A DNA stretch of 64,000 nt from assembly GCA_036742455.1 (NCBI GenBank), contig DAINQU010000003.1:124001-188000 (forward strand), given 5' to 3'. The notes beneath the pieces are model-generated. The model worked only from the letters and a program-made list of their open reading frames with translations, was not told where the DNA came from and did no database searches. Shown here piece after piece: positions 1-8,496 of this stretch (positions are counted from its first letter, which is position 1; the number at the start of each line of letters is the position of its first letter). Origin of the DNA: CAIKZZ01 sp036742455 (GTDB taxonomy: Bacteria; Pseudomonadota; Gammaproteobacteria; Steroidobacterales; Steroidobacteraceae). The translations under genes and the position numbers were made by a program.

Positions 1-657
1 TCCTGCCTTGCCGCGGCCGCCGCGACGGGTCCATACGATGCCATTTTGGTCACCGGCGACCTCGTCCAAGACGAGCCTTTAGGCTATGCGCATCTGCATG
101 GCCTGCTTGCGCACGCGACAGTGCCGGTTCTGTGCTTGCCGGGCAATCATGACGACCCGCAGCGCCTAGCGCAGGCGTTTCACGCCGCTCCGTTCCAAAC
201 ACTCGGCCATCTGTTACTCGGCAACTGGATCATCATCGGCGTGGATTCGACGGAACCTCGCAAGGACAGCGGTCGACTGAGCCCACACGAATACGCGCGC
301 CTTGAGCAAACATTAGCGGCCCATCCGGATCGCCACGCGCTGATCGCCTTGCACCATCCACCGGTGCAACTCGGCAGCCGCTGGCTGGATGCGCTCGGGC
401 TCGCGGACGCGGAGCGCTTTTGGGCAATCGTCGAGCGACACGCCCACGTACGGGCTGTCGTGTTCGGTCACGCGCACCAGGTGTATGCCGGAAGCCGCGG
501 GCCCGTGACGGTGCTCGGCACGCCGGCGACCAGCGCACAGTTTCTACCCCAGAGCGACGACTTCGCCATCGATGACCTTCCACCCGGCTGGCGCGTATTG
601 GAGCTTGCACCGGACGGGCAGATAGCCAGTCGTATCGGCTGGTTGACCGACGACTGA
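1..657 (+). CDS. cpdA: Metallophosphoesterase, CpdA/Icc-like (5' end cut by window edge)
   Basis: Class III cyclic-nucleotide phosphodiesterase-type calcineurin-fold enzyme; relatives hydrolyse 3',5'-cAMP with two metal ions. The frame is open from base 1, so the roughly 50-60 N-terminal residues carrying the first metal motif (DxH) lie outside. Visible metallophosphoesterase blocks in order are VTGDLVQD, GNHDD, LHHPP and VFGHAHQVY, which supply the metal-binding Asp, Asn/His, His and GHAH residues. The TTG near base 46 is an internal codon, because homology continues upstream of it. The gene precedes hemL in the same direction with a 76-nt gap. The exact substrate (cAMP or another phosphodiester) cannot be settled from the fragment. 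Confidence 0.8.
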   Translation, partial: SCLAAAAATGPYDAILVTGDLVQDEPLGYAHLHGLLAHATVPVLCLPGNHDDPQRLAQAFHAAPFQTLGHLLLGNWIIIGVDSTEPRKDSGRLSPHEYARLEQTLAAHPDRHALIALHHPPVQLGSRWLDALGLADAERFWAIVERHAHVRAVVFGHAHQVYAGSRGPVTVLGTPATSAQFLPQSDDFAIDDLPPGWRVLELAPDGQIASRIGWLTDD

Positions 658-733
658 CGGGCGCCGGGCTGGAATGCGAGATACCCAGCGCTCGGCCAGC
701 CCCGTACACTGAGCGCCTCGAATGGAGAACTCC

Positions 734-2020
734 GTGGCTACATCACACGAATTGTTTCAGGACGCCTGCCGTTACATCCCCGGCGGCGTGAATTCCCCCG
801 TACGCGCCTTTCGCGGCGTCGGCGGTGAACCCATCTTCTTCAGCCGTGCTGCCGGCCCCTACGTCTGGTCGGCGGACGGCGACCGCTACATCGATTACGT
901 CGGGTCTTGGGGTCCGGCCGTGCTCGGTCATGCGGCACCGGCGGTCATCCGAGCAGTTCAAGAGACCGCGGCCGCCGGTCTGTCGTTCGGCGCTCCAACA
1001 CCGATCGAGACGGACGTGGCGCGTCTGGTCTGCAAGCTGGTGCCCTCGATCGAACTGGTTCGCATGGTGAGCTCGGGCACAGAAGCCACCATGTCGGCCA
1101 TCCGTCTGGCGCGTGGCTACACCGGTCGCGACAAGATTCTGAAATTTGAAGGCTGCTACCACGGGCACTCCGACTCGCTGTTGGTCAAGGCAGGGTCGGG
1201 CTTACTGACCTTCGGCGTACCCACATCGCCCGGCGTGCCCGCCGCCTTCGCCGCAAACACGCTCACCGTGGGCTTCAATGACATCGCTCAGGTCCGTGAC
1301 GTCTTTGCCCGTCACGGGAGCGAATTGGCCTGTGTGATCGTTGAACCGATCGCTGGCAACATGAATTGCATCCCGCCTGCACCCGGATTCCTCGAGTGCT
1401 TGCGGGAGGAGTGCACGCGCCATGGCGCCGTGCTGATATTCGACGAAGTGATGACCGGCTTTCGGGTGGCGCTCGGTGGCGCTCAAGCACTCTATGGCAT
1501 TCAGCCGGACCTGACCACACTCGGCAAGATCGTGGGTGGCGGCATGCCGGTCGGCGCATTCGGCGGTAAGCGCGAGATCATGCAACACATCTCCCCGCTC
1601 GGTCCGGTCTACCAAGCCGGCACGCTCTCCGGTAACCCCGTGGCGATGGCGGCGGGTCTTGCGACGCTGTCGGCGCTGGAAGAACCGGGTTTTCACGACC
1701 GTCTCTTGGCCGGTACCGAGCGCCTCGTCGAGGGGCTCCGTGCGGCCGCACAGGACGCCGGCGTGCCGCTCGCGACCAACCACGTGTGCGGCATGTTTGG
1801 ATTCTTCTTCACCGACGCCCCCACCGTCTCCAGCTACGCGGAGGCCACGCGCTGCGACATCGAGGCGTTTAAGCGCTTCTTCCACGCGATGCTGGCCGAA
1901 CGCGTCTATCTGGCCCCCTCCGCGTTCGAAGCGGGATTCATTTCGGTCGCGCACGGAACCGACGAAATCGACGAGACCATTGCAGCTGCGCGACGCGCGT
2001 TCGCTGTCGCGAAGGGTTGA
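734..2020 (+). CDS. hemL: Glutamate-1-semialdehyde 2,1-aminomutase
   Basis: PLP-dependent enzyme converting glutamate-1-semialdehyde to 5-aminolevulinate in the C5 route to tetrapyrroles; cytoplasmic. About 428 residues, close to the E. coli enzyme (426). Family signatures include IPGGVNSPVRAF near the N terminus and the PLP-lysine motif TLGKIVGGGMPVGAFGG. I prefer the GTG at 734 over the ATG at 722: GGAGA lies about 6-10 nt upstream of 734, nothing like a ribosome site precedes 722, and counting from 734 puts the PLP lysine at residue 265, the E. coli position. With the ATG at 722 the protein gains MENS. The downstream glycosyltransferase begins 17 nt after the stop. Confidence 0.95.
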   Translation: MATSHELFQDACRYIPGGVNSPVRAFRGVGGEPIFFSRAAGPYVWSADGDRYIDYVGSWGPAVLGHAAPAVIRAVQETAAAGLSFGAPTPIETDVARLVCKLVPSIELVRMVSSGTEATMSAIRLARGYTGRDKILKFEGCYHGHSDSLLVKAGSGLLTFGVPTSPGVPAAFAANTLTVGFNDIAQVRDVFARHGSELACVIVEPIAGNMNCIPPAPGFLECLREECTRHGAVLIFDEVMTGFRVALGGAQALYGIQPDLTTLGKIVGGGMPVGAFGGKREIMQHISPLGPVYQAGTLSGNPVAMAAGLATLSALEEPGFHDRLLAGTERLVEGLRAAAQDAGVPLATNHVCGMFGFFFTDAPTVSSYAEATRCDIEAFKRFFHAMLAERVYLAPSAFEAGFISVAHGTDEIDETIAAARRAFAVAKG

Positions 2021-2037
2021 GGCTTCGGGTGACAGCG

Positions 2038-3057
2038 ATGCGACCGTTGGTGATGCGGTGTGGAGCACTGGGCGACATGGTGCTTCTCACCCCCTTCATC
2101 CGTTGCCTGGCTGAACGCTACGGAACACCGGTGGATTTGGTGTCATCCGGGCCTTGGACGAAGCCGCTCCTCGCCGATCAGCCCGGCGTAGGCGCGATCC
2201 ACCTACTGGAAAGCCGCCGTCGCCCGTATTGGCTGGGACCGGATCAATGGGCCGTGGTTCGCGCACTGCGCCAGCACGGTCCTCGACCGACCTGGTTTCT
2301 GGATTCCGGCGGCGTCGGCCGGCACCTGCTGACACGGGCGGGTATTGGGGATGAATGGATCGTCGACGCCGACACCTTGCCCCGCCAGCCCGACGAGCAC
2401 ATCCTGACCCGTTTCGATCGGATTGCCGCCCAACTTCCGCGCGCGCTAGGGGGTCTGACGGCGCCCACACCGACCTTGATCGGGACCCAGTTGGCCGTCT
2501 CTGCAGAAGCTCGGCAGGACGTGCAGGCGTGGCTTATGGCGCGCGGACTCGCGCAGCGACCCCTGCTGCTCATACAAGCAGGTAACAAGCGCACCATGCG
2601 CCGCGGTGACCGGCGCCGCAGCAGTAATACCAAGTATTGGCCGGAGGATCGTTGGGCGACGGTGATCGACCGCCTCGCGGAGCGGCACCCACATCATTCA
2701 ATTTTGCTCCTCGGTGTACCGAGCGAAGCGGCGTTGAATGACGACATTCTCGCAGGCGTCCGCTCGCAGAACGCAGTCAACGTAGCCAGCGACTTGCCGA
2801 TCCCACGTCTGGCGGCATTGATGGAGCACGCCGATGCCATGGTCACGGTGGACACGGGCCCTGCCCACGTCGGCGCTGCCGTCGGTCTGCCCATGCTCGT
2901 CCTGTTCGGAACGATCGAGCCGAGCCTTTATCGGCCGTGGGGAGCGACCGGCAGCGCCGTACGGTGCATCAGTACCCAACCGGCCGGGCCCCTCGAAGGG
3001 CTCCCGGTAGGTACCGTTCTGGACGCCCTCGCCGAACTCCCGCTGCGATCGCGCTGA
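2038..3057 (+). CDS. Glycosyltransferase family 9 protein (heptosyltransferase-like)
   Basis: About 339 residues of the ADP-heptose:LPS heptosyltransferase fold (GT-B). The N terminus has the family motif RCGALGDMVLLTPF. The C-terminal nucleotide-sugar-binding segment reads TVDTGPAHVGAAVGLPML, followed by a LFG turn. It probably transfers a sugar onto LPS core at the cytoplasmic face of the inner membrane. ATG at 2038 is chosen because the conserved motif starts within ten residues of it; GTG at 2029 and TTG at 2017 are also in frame. It is one of three GT9 proteins in the window; the acceptor and sugar donor cannot be assigned. Confidence 0.85.
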   Translation: MRPLVMRCGALGDMVLLTPFIRCLAERYGTPVDLVSSGPWTKPLLADQPGVGAIHLLESRRRPYWLGPDQWAVVRALRQHGPRPTWFLDSGGVGRHLLTRAGIGDEWIVDADTLPRQPDEHILTRFDRIAAQLPRALGGLTAPTPTLIGTQLAVSAEARQDVQAWLMARGLAQRPLLLIQAGNKRTMRRGDRRRSSNTKYWPEDRWATVIDRLAERHPHHSILLLGVPSEAALNDDILAGVRSQNAVNVASDLPIPRLAALMEHADAMVTVDTGPAHVGAAVGLPMLVLFGTIEPSLYRPWGATGSAVRCISTQPAGPLEGLPVGTVLDALAELPLRSR

Positions 3058-3097
3058 GGCGGTTGCGCTGTCACCCCCCCTCCGCTACGGTCAGCGC

Positions 3098-4030
3098 ATG
3101 CGTCCTCTGTTGTGGTTCATTGCTGCGATTGCCATTGCGTTGCTTGCCGCAACGGCGCTGGCGTACCCAGCGTACGAGTGGATTCACCCGCTCCACGCCG
3201 CCTGGCGGATAGACAAGATCGCGTCACGCCTCTTTGACCTGTTCTTGCTCGGCGCTATCGTGATCGTGCTGCGTCGACTGGGCCTGCGTGGAGCCGCCGC
3301 GTGGGGCTGGGATGTGCAACGTCATCAGGCACGCCGCCAGTTCGGGATCGGTCTCGTCCTAGGGATTGCGACGATGCTTCCGGTATCGCTGGCCATGGTT
3401 TACCTCGGGGCGCGCCCGTTGGACCCTGCCGTCAACAGCACCCTCGTGGCCCATGCGCTCGCCGCCGGACTCGGCTCGGGACTCGTCGTGGGGCTGTTGG
3501 AAGAGACGCTGTTTCGAGGCTTAATTCAGGGTGCCGTAACCCGTGACATGCCGCGCCCCGTGATGGGTGTTATTGCAGTTTCGATCCTATTTGCCAGTGT
3601 GCACTTCCTTTCCAGCGTTCATATCGCTCACGAAAACGTCATCGCGGGATCCGGCTTTGTACTGCTCGCCGGGACACTCGCCGAGTTCACCCATCCCGTG
3701 GGTATCGTCGATTCATTTTGCGCTTTGTTCGGCGTCGGACTCTTGACCGGTCTCGCGCGTGAACTGACCGGTAACGTGCTTTTCCCAGCGGGACTGCACG
3801 CGGGCTGGGTGTTGATGATGCGCGCGACGATCGGCGTGACGCTGCTGCCCGAGTCGGGCCCGGCCGCGTGGCTGGTCAGCCGCCACGACGGCTACACGGG
3901 TTGGCTCGTTACGGCTTTCATCGGTCTCTTTTTCCTCGTCGCAGCGGCCTGCCGGCGCCACTGGTCGCATTGGCTACAGGTCGACGTCGACTCAGTGCGG
4001 CGTCGTCGAGTCGGGTTCGAGTCGAACTAA
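3098..4030 (+). CDS. CPBP (Abi) family intramembrane metalloprotease
   Basis: About 310 residues, mostly hydrophobic, with some seven to eight candidate membrane helices. The CPBP/Rce1 signature is present: EETLFRG (E135, E136, R140; EExxxR), a later SVHFLSSVH segment with conserved histidines, and LHAGWVLMM near the C terminus. Family members are type II CAAX-prenyl-endopeptidase-like membrane glutamyl proteases; bacterial roles are varied (bacteriocin immunity, membrane stress) and not predictable here. Its 3' end overlaps the convergent LON-domain gene by 39 nt. Confidence 0.85.
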   Translation: MRPLLWFIAAIAIALLAATALAYPAYEWIHPLHAAWRIDKIASRLFDLFLLGAIVIVLRRLGLRGAAAWGWDVQRHQARRQFGIGLVLGIATMLPVSLAMVYLGARPLDPAVNSTLVAHALAAGLGSGLVVGLLEETLFRGLIQGAVTRDMPRPVMGVIAVSILFASVHFLSSVHIAHENVIAGSGFVLLAGTLAEFTHPVGIVDSFCALFGVGLLTGLARELTGNVLFPAGLHAGWVLMMRATIGVTLLPESGPAAWLVSRHDGYTGWLVTAFIGLFFLVAAACRRHWSHWLQVDVDSVRRRRVGFESN

Positions 4031-4594
4031 CGGCGCGAGATATCGCAAGCGTTCCAACGGATCGGTCATCTCGAGCAACCCTTGGCGCACCAACGCATCA
4101 AACGGTGATAGCTCGGCCAGCCGATTGCCGACCCACACCGCGTCGTCATAACGAGGCTCGACCCATTGCGCATAGATCGCCGGTAACTGCGGCAGCAGAT
4201 GCCGCAACGCACCGACCAAATGCTCGCAGTCGTCCGGCACGGCGGTCTGCGTATCCGGCGCAAGATCCTCCACGTCCGCGACGTTGAGTCCGTCTGCTTC
4301 GCACGACGTCTCCACGATGCGCACGCGGTTGACGCCGAGACAGGTGAGGCCGAGCAAGCCATCTTCCAGTCGATCGAAATCAACGATCCGCGCTTCAGTA
4401 CCGATGCGAGCCGTGCTCGTCACACCGCCGCCGGCTTCCGCGCCTTCGAGCAACAGCATCACCGCGAAGCCCGTGCTATCACGCATGCAGCGACCGACCA
4501 TATCGACGTAGCGCGGCTCGAAAATGCGCAATGCCATCGGGCCGCCCGGGAAGAGCACGGTTCGCAAGGGGAAGAGCGGTATACGGCGCGTCAC
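3992..4594 (-). CDS. LON peptidase substrate-binding (N-terminal) domain protein
   Basis: About 200 residues corresponding to a stand-alone LON N-terminal domain, without the AAA+ or protease parts of Lon. The opening RRIPLFPLRTVLFPGG and then LRIFEPRYVDMV are the family hallmarks. The frame extends upstream, but GTG at 4594 is preferred because it overlaps the mpl stop as GTGA and starts just before the conserved block. It is translationally coupled to mpl in a minus-strand operon (membrane protein, mpl, this gene). Function of the stand-alone domain is not established; substrate or adaptor binding is only a guess. Confidence 0.85.
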   Translation of the reverse strand: MTRRIPLFPLRTVLFPGGPMALRIFEPRYVDMVGRCMRDSTGFAVMLLLEGAEAGGGVTSTARIGTEARIVDFDRLEDGLLGLTCLGVNRVRIVETSCEADGLNVADVEDLAPDTQTAVPDDCEHLVGALRHLLPQLPAIYAQWVEPRYDDAVWVGNRLAELSPFDALVRQGLLEMTDPLERLRYLAPLVRLEPDSTTPH

Positions 4595-5955
4595 GAGGCG
4601 GCACTCAAGCGTTGCAGCAACCGAGCGTGCACACCTCCGAAGCCGCCATTGCTCATCACAAGCACCTGATCGCCGGCCTGCAGCTCGCGCGCTAACGCAT
4701 CCAGTAGCGCCTCCACGCTCGGCACCACACGGACCCGCTCGCCGAGACTGGCGAGCGCACCGCTGACATCCCAACCGATATCGGCGGGAGCATGCACGAA
4801 CACAGCGTCGGCGTCGGCTAATGACCCCGCCAGTGTGGCTCGGTGCACGCCCAGCTTCATGGTGGCCGAGCGCGGTTCGAGGACGGCGACTAACCGCGCC
4901 CGACCGATGCGACCGCGAAGCGCTTCAATCGTCGAGGCGATGGCGGTGGGATGATGAGCGAAGTCATCGTAGACGGTCACCCCACCGGCTGTTCCCAATC
5001 GCTCCAAGCGCCGTCGTGCGTTGCGAAATGTTGCCAGTGCGTCGGCCGCCACCGAGACGGGCACGCCGACGTGGCGCGCCGCGAGCGTCGCCGCCAGCGC
5101 ATTTTCGGCGTTGTGCGCGCCGATCAAATCCCAGTGCACCGTCCCGGCCAATTGGTTCTTCTCGTAAATATCAAATTCACTCCAGTCATCGCTGCGCGCG
5201 ACGACACGCCACGGCGCCGTCGCATCCCGGCCAAAGCGTTCAACGGGCGTCCAACAGCCGAGCGCCAATGCGCTGTCCAATTCGGCATCCGGTTGATGCA
5301 CGATCAGCCGACCACTGCCGGGTACCGTGCGCACCAGTTGATGAAACATCCGTCGAATGGCGGCGATATCCGGATAAATATCGGCGTGATCGAATTCCAA
5401 GTTGTTGAGTACGGCCGTACGCGGCCGGTAGTGAACGAATTTGGCTCGCTTGTCGAAAAACGCCGTGTCGTACTCGTCCGCTTCCACCACGAAGAATGAA
5501 CCGGCCCCGGCGCGTGCGGAAACCTCGAAATTCCCCGGCACGCCGCCGATCAGAAAGCCTGGCGACAGGTGGGCGTACTCGAGTATCCACGCCAGCATCG
5601 ATGTCGTTGTGGTCTTGCCGTGGGTTCCGGCCACGGCGAGAACCCATTGACCTTGCAAGACATGTTCGGCCAACCACTGTGCACCGGAGACGTAGGGAAT
5701 TCCTCGATCGAGGACGGCTTCAACGGCGGGGTTGCCGCGCGACAACGCATTGCCAATGATCACCACGTCAGGCGCCGGATCAAGCTGAGCAGGATCCCAA
5801 CCGAGCGTCAGTTGAATGCCGAGAGCTTCCAATTGGGTGCTCATCGGCGGATACACGTTGGCATCGGAACCGGAAACGTCATGGCCCGCTTCACGCGCCA
5901 AGGCCGCGATACCGCCCATGAAGGTTCCACAAATACCTAAGATATGCACACGCAT
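4591..5955 (-). CDS. mpl: UDP-N-acetylmuramate:L-alanyl-gamma-D-glutamyl-meso-diaminopimelate ligase
   Basis: Murein-recycling ligase that attaches the tripeptide L-Ala-D-Glu-mesoDAP to UDP-MurNAc using ATP; cytoplasmic. 454 residues, the usual Mpl length. The N-terminal Rossmann motif ILGICGTFMGG (residues 4-14) has the CGTFMGG form typical of Mpl rather than MurC. The ATP loop AGTHGKTTTTSML and the downstream VEADEYDTAFFDKR are Mur ligase motifs. The C-terminal domain ends with VLVMSNGGFGG. Start ATG 5955 overlaps the stop of the upstream membrane protein (TGATG), indicating translational coupling. Confidence 0.95.
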   Translation of the reverse strand: MRVHILGICGTFMGGIAALAREAGHDVSGSDANVYPPMSTQLEALGIQLTLGWDPAQLDPAPDVVIIGNALSRGNPAVEAVLDRGIPYVSGAQWLAEHVLQGQWVLAVAGTHGKTTTTSMLAWILEYAHLSPGFLIGGVPGNFEVSARAGAGSFFVVEADEYDTAFFDKRAKFVHYRPRTAVLNNLEFDHADIYPDIAAIRRMFHQLVRTVPGSGRLIVHQPDAELDSALALGCWTPVERFGRDATAPWRVVARSDDWSEFDIYEKNQLAGTVHWDLIGAHNAENALAATLAARHVGVPVSVAADALATFRNARRRLERLGTAGGVTVYDDFAHHPTAIASTIEALRGRIGRARLVAVLEPRSATMKLGVHRATLAGSLADADAVFVHAPADIGWDVSGALASLGERVRVVPSVEALLDALARELQAGDQVLVMSNGGFGGVHARLLQRLSAAS

Positions 5956-6482
5956 CAGTTGAAAATCCTTGCAGGCAGCGCCACCAGCACCGCGTAGTCA
6001 GCTAAAAAATAGGTCAGTGCGACAGCCAGTGCTGCATTCAGGTCGACAGCAAGCGCCTCACGAAAGATGCGAGCGACCACGAAGATGGATCCACACAGAA
6101 CTCCCGCCAACAGCAGTTGAATCGCCAAAGGCGCAGGGTGTTCCGCCGCGCCGTCCGTCGAGGAATGCCACACGGCGTTCAAGGCAATTGAGGGCAGCGT
6201 CAACCAGATGCCGACGCCTAAGAGCGCCAACAACGTCTGCGGCCATCGATGCAACCGGCGTCGGAGCGCCAAAATAACGGTGGTTGCGAGCGCCAGAAAC
6301 CCTAAATCCGCCACGCCGAAGGCCACCGGATGGCCCCCCGGTGTGGCCAGCGCGGCGTCCACGGCGCTGATAACGGCATACAGCAGCGCCGCCTCGAGCA
6401 ACGCGGCTGTCGACGCGGGCAGCGACCGCGGGCTCGCACCCCCATAGAGCATCCGCAACGAGATCAAAATCCAAGCAGGCAT
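5955..6482 (-). CDS. Small polytopic membrane protein, function unknown
   Basis: 175 residues with about four to five hydrophobic segments: roughly residues 28-45, 55-70, 82-98, 118-140 and 145-170. A basic loop RRRLHRW falls near the middle. No catalytic motif is visible and I do not recognise the family with confidence; it resembles Yip1/DUF1282-type membrane proteins in layout only. It is first in the operon with mpl, overlapping it by one base, so a cell-envelope role is a reasonable inference. It is divergent from rnd with 73 nt between them, the likely site of both promoters. Confidence 0.7.
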   Translation of the reverse strand: MPAWILISLRMLYGGASPRSLPASTAALLEAALLYAVISAVDAALATPGGHPVAFGVADLGFLALATTVILALRRRLHRWPQTLLALLGVGIWLTLPSIALNAVWHSSTDGAAEHPAPLAIQLLLAGVLCGSIFVVARIFREALAVDLNAALAVALTYFLADYAVLVALPARIFN

Positions 6483-6555
6483 GGCATTCCGGTGGGGACG
6501 CGCGGTCAGGTAACCCGCATAATCGCTCTATTCTAACCGCCGAGTCAGCATTACC

Positions 6556-7656
6556 GTGTCGCAAAGCCTGTCGCCGATCACCCGCGCCGAAGAGTTGAAC
6601 CCCGTGGCCACCCGACTGGCCGCAGCGAACCGCATCGCGCTGGACACGGAGTTCATGCGAGAGCGCACGTACTATGCCGAATTGGCGCTCATCCAGCTGG
6701 CGGATGCCGACGGCGTGGCGCTCCTGGATCCGCTCGGCGACCTCGACACCGCCTCAATTACCGCCGTGCTCAACCGGCCCGGACAGTGCAAGGTGCTCCA
6801 TGCCGCCCGACAGGACGTGGAAGTGTTGCTACCGTGGACCGGTCTACCGATCGGCCCGATTCTGGACACGCAAATAGCGGCCGCTTTGTGCGGGTATGGA
6901 CCCCAAGTCGGCTACGGAGAACTGGTCGCGAAAGAGCTGAATGTCGTCCTCGAAAAAGGCCAAGCTCGGACCGACTGGAAGCGCCGACCGCTCTCCGACG
7001 CCCAACTGAGCTATGCCGCGGATGACGTGCGGTATTTGCTGCCACTGGCAGCACAGCTCGAGGAAAAACTCGCAGAGCTTGGCCGCAGCGCGTGGCTGGC
7101 CGACGATTTGGCGGAATTGGCGAATCCCGCGCTCTATCGCGTGGATCCTGCCGACGCGTGGCAGCGCTTTAAGGGTATCGAAACCCTGCCCGTTCGCGAG
7201 CAACTCCGTTTGCGTTCACTGGCGGCGTGGCGCGAGGAGCGCGCGGTGCAACGCAACCTGCCGCGTGGATGGGTCCTGCCGGATGACATCGCTCGCACCC
7301 TCGCCCGGACCGCGCCGCGAACGGTGGTAGATCTCGGTAAGCTCGACTTGATGCCGGCGAGTACGCTGGAAAAACTGGGCCCGGCCATCATCGCAGCGCT
7401 GGAATCGGCCGCAGAGCTCTCGGCGGAGGGGATTGTCCAGCGCGCCGAAGGTCGCCCGGACCCGATCGAACGTGAACGCCTTAAACGCCTCGGGGAAGCG
7501 GCCAAACAGGTCGCGGCGCTGCTGAGCATCGCGCCCGAAGTACTGGCCACCCAACGGGACTTGCGCCGCATGGTGCGCGGCGAAGGCGTGGATCAGGTCT
7601 TCAGCGGCTGGCGGCTCAGCCTCCTGGCCGAGCCGCTGGCCCGTGTCGCCGATTGA
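6556..7656 (+). CDS. rnd: Ribonuclease D
   Basis: 3'-5' exoribonuclease that trims tRNA precursors. 366 residues (E. coli Rnd about 375). The DEDDy exonuclease residues are visible: DTEFMRE (D and E), LHAARQD, ILDTQIAA and the Exo III motif SYAADDVRYL with Tyr and Asp. An HRDC domain follows (about residues 205-290) around LPRGWVLPDDIARTLA. The start is GTG with no strong Shine-Dalgarno site. It converges on adk with three bases between the two stops. Confidence 0.95.
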   Translation: MSQSLSPITRAEELNPVATRLAAANRIALDTEFMRERTYYAELALIQLADADGVALLDPLGDLDTASITAVLNRPGQCKVLHAARQDVEVLLPWTGLPIGPILDTQIAAALCGYGPQVGYGELVAKELNVVLEKGQARTDWKRRPLSDAQLSYAADDVRYLLPLAAQLEEKLAELGRSAWLADDLAELANPALYRVDPADAWQRFKGIETLPVREQLRLRSLAAWREERAVQRNLPRGWVLPDDIARTLARTAPRTVVDLGKLDLMPASTLEKLGPAIIAALESAAELSAEGIVQRAEGRPDPIERERLKRLGEAAKQVAALLSIAPEVLATQRDLRRMVRGEGVDQVFSGWRLSLLAEPLARVAD

Positions 7657-7659
7657 GGA

Positions 7660-8319
7660 TCAGCCTCGCGCCTTGGCGAGTGCCGACTCCAATCGGGCGG
7701 TGACGGCATCAATATCGCCCTCTGCGTCGACACGAGCGAGTAATCCGCGGGCTTCGTAGTACTCCACCAACGGCCGGGTCTGCGCGTCGTACACCTCGAG
7801 ACGCTTGCCGATGGTCGATTCACTGTCGTCCGGGCGTTGAAACAGATCCGGGGTCTCGCAGCGACCCGCACAGGGCGGCGGCACCGACGGCGGAGCGGTG
7901 TAAACGTTGAACACGGCACCACAGGTCTTGCAGGTACGCCGGCCGGTGAGTCGACGGAACAATTGTTCGCTGTCCACATCCATTAAGACAACGGCTTCCA
8001 GCGGGCAATTTAACTCAGCAAGGAGCGCTCCCAACGCATCCGCTTGTGGGAGCGTGCGTGGAAATCCGTCCAAAATGAAGCCGTTAGCACAATCTGGCTG
8101 ACCCAATCGCTCACGAATGATCCCCAACATGGTGGCGTCGTCCACCAATTTGCCGGCGTCCATCGTCGCTTTAGCGTGCAGACCCAGCGGTGTTCCCGCG
8201 GCAACGGCGGCGCGAAGCAGGTCGCCCGTCGAAATCTGTGGGACTTGATGGCGATTGATTAAGCGTTGGGCCTGGGTTCCTTTACCGGAACCGGGTGCGC
8301 CCAAAAGGACGATGCGCAT
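7660..8319 (-). CDS. adk: Adenylate kinase
   Basis: Catalyses ATP + AMP to 2 ADP; cytoplasmic. 219 residues, start ATG at 8319 directly before MRIVLLGAPGSGKGTQ (P-loop residues 7-15). The NMP-binding region ISTGDLLRAAV, the DGFPRTLPQA motif and the LID are all present. The LID carries a Cys4 pattern, CKTC followed about 17 residues later by CAGRC, which suggests a zinc-binding LID as in some other bacteria, with one extra residue between the last two cysteines. The same frame stays open far upstream of 8319, but nothing conserved precedes the P-loop. Confidence 0.96.
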   Translation of the reverse strand: MRIVLLGAPGSGKGTQAQRLINRHQVPQISTGDLLRAAVAAGTPLGLHAKATMDAGKLVDDATMLGIIRERLGQPDCANGFILDGFPRTLPQADALGALLAELNCPLEAVVLMDVDSEQLFRRLTGRRTCKTCGAVFNVYTAPPSVPPPCAGRCETPDLFQRPDDSESTIGKRLEVYDAQTRPLVEYYEARGLLARVDAEGDIDAVTARLESALAKARG

Positions 8320-8348
8320 GATGGTTGTACTCTGTTTTGTAACTCTGA

Positions 8349-8374
8349 GCCGACGGCCCCTCGGTCCCGTCGGC
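8349..8374. other. Inverted repeat in the adk/PFK divergent spacer
   Basis: Arms GCCGACGG (8349-8356) and CCGTCGGC (8367-8374) form an 8-bp perfect stem with a 10-nt loop, 30-55 nt upstream of the adk start. It could be an operator or a 5'-UTR hairpin of adk; there is no T-run, so it is not a typical terminator. The rest of this 177-nt spacer shows no other feature I can support. Confidence 0.35.
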
Positions 8375-8496
8375 CGCATATTCGGCGGGCAATGCTGCCC
8401 CGAGCCCACCCCATTGGTCAATCCGCGTGTCGCGTGACCATTGCCGAGATCGTCTGAGCGGTTATCCTTCGTGCACTCATCACCCGGAGCGTTGCG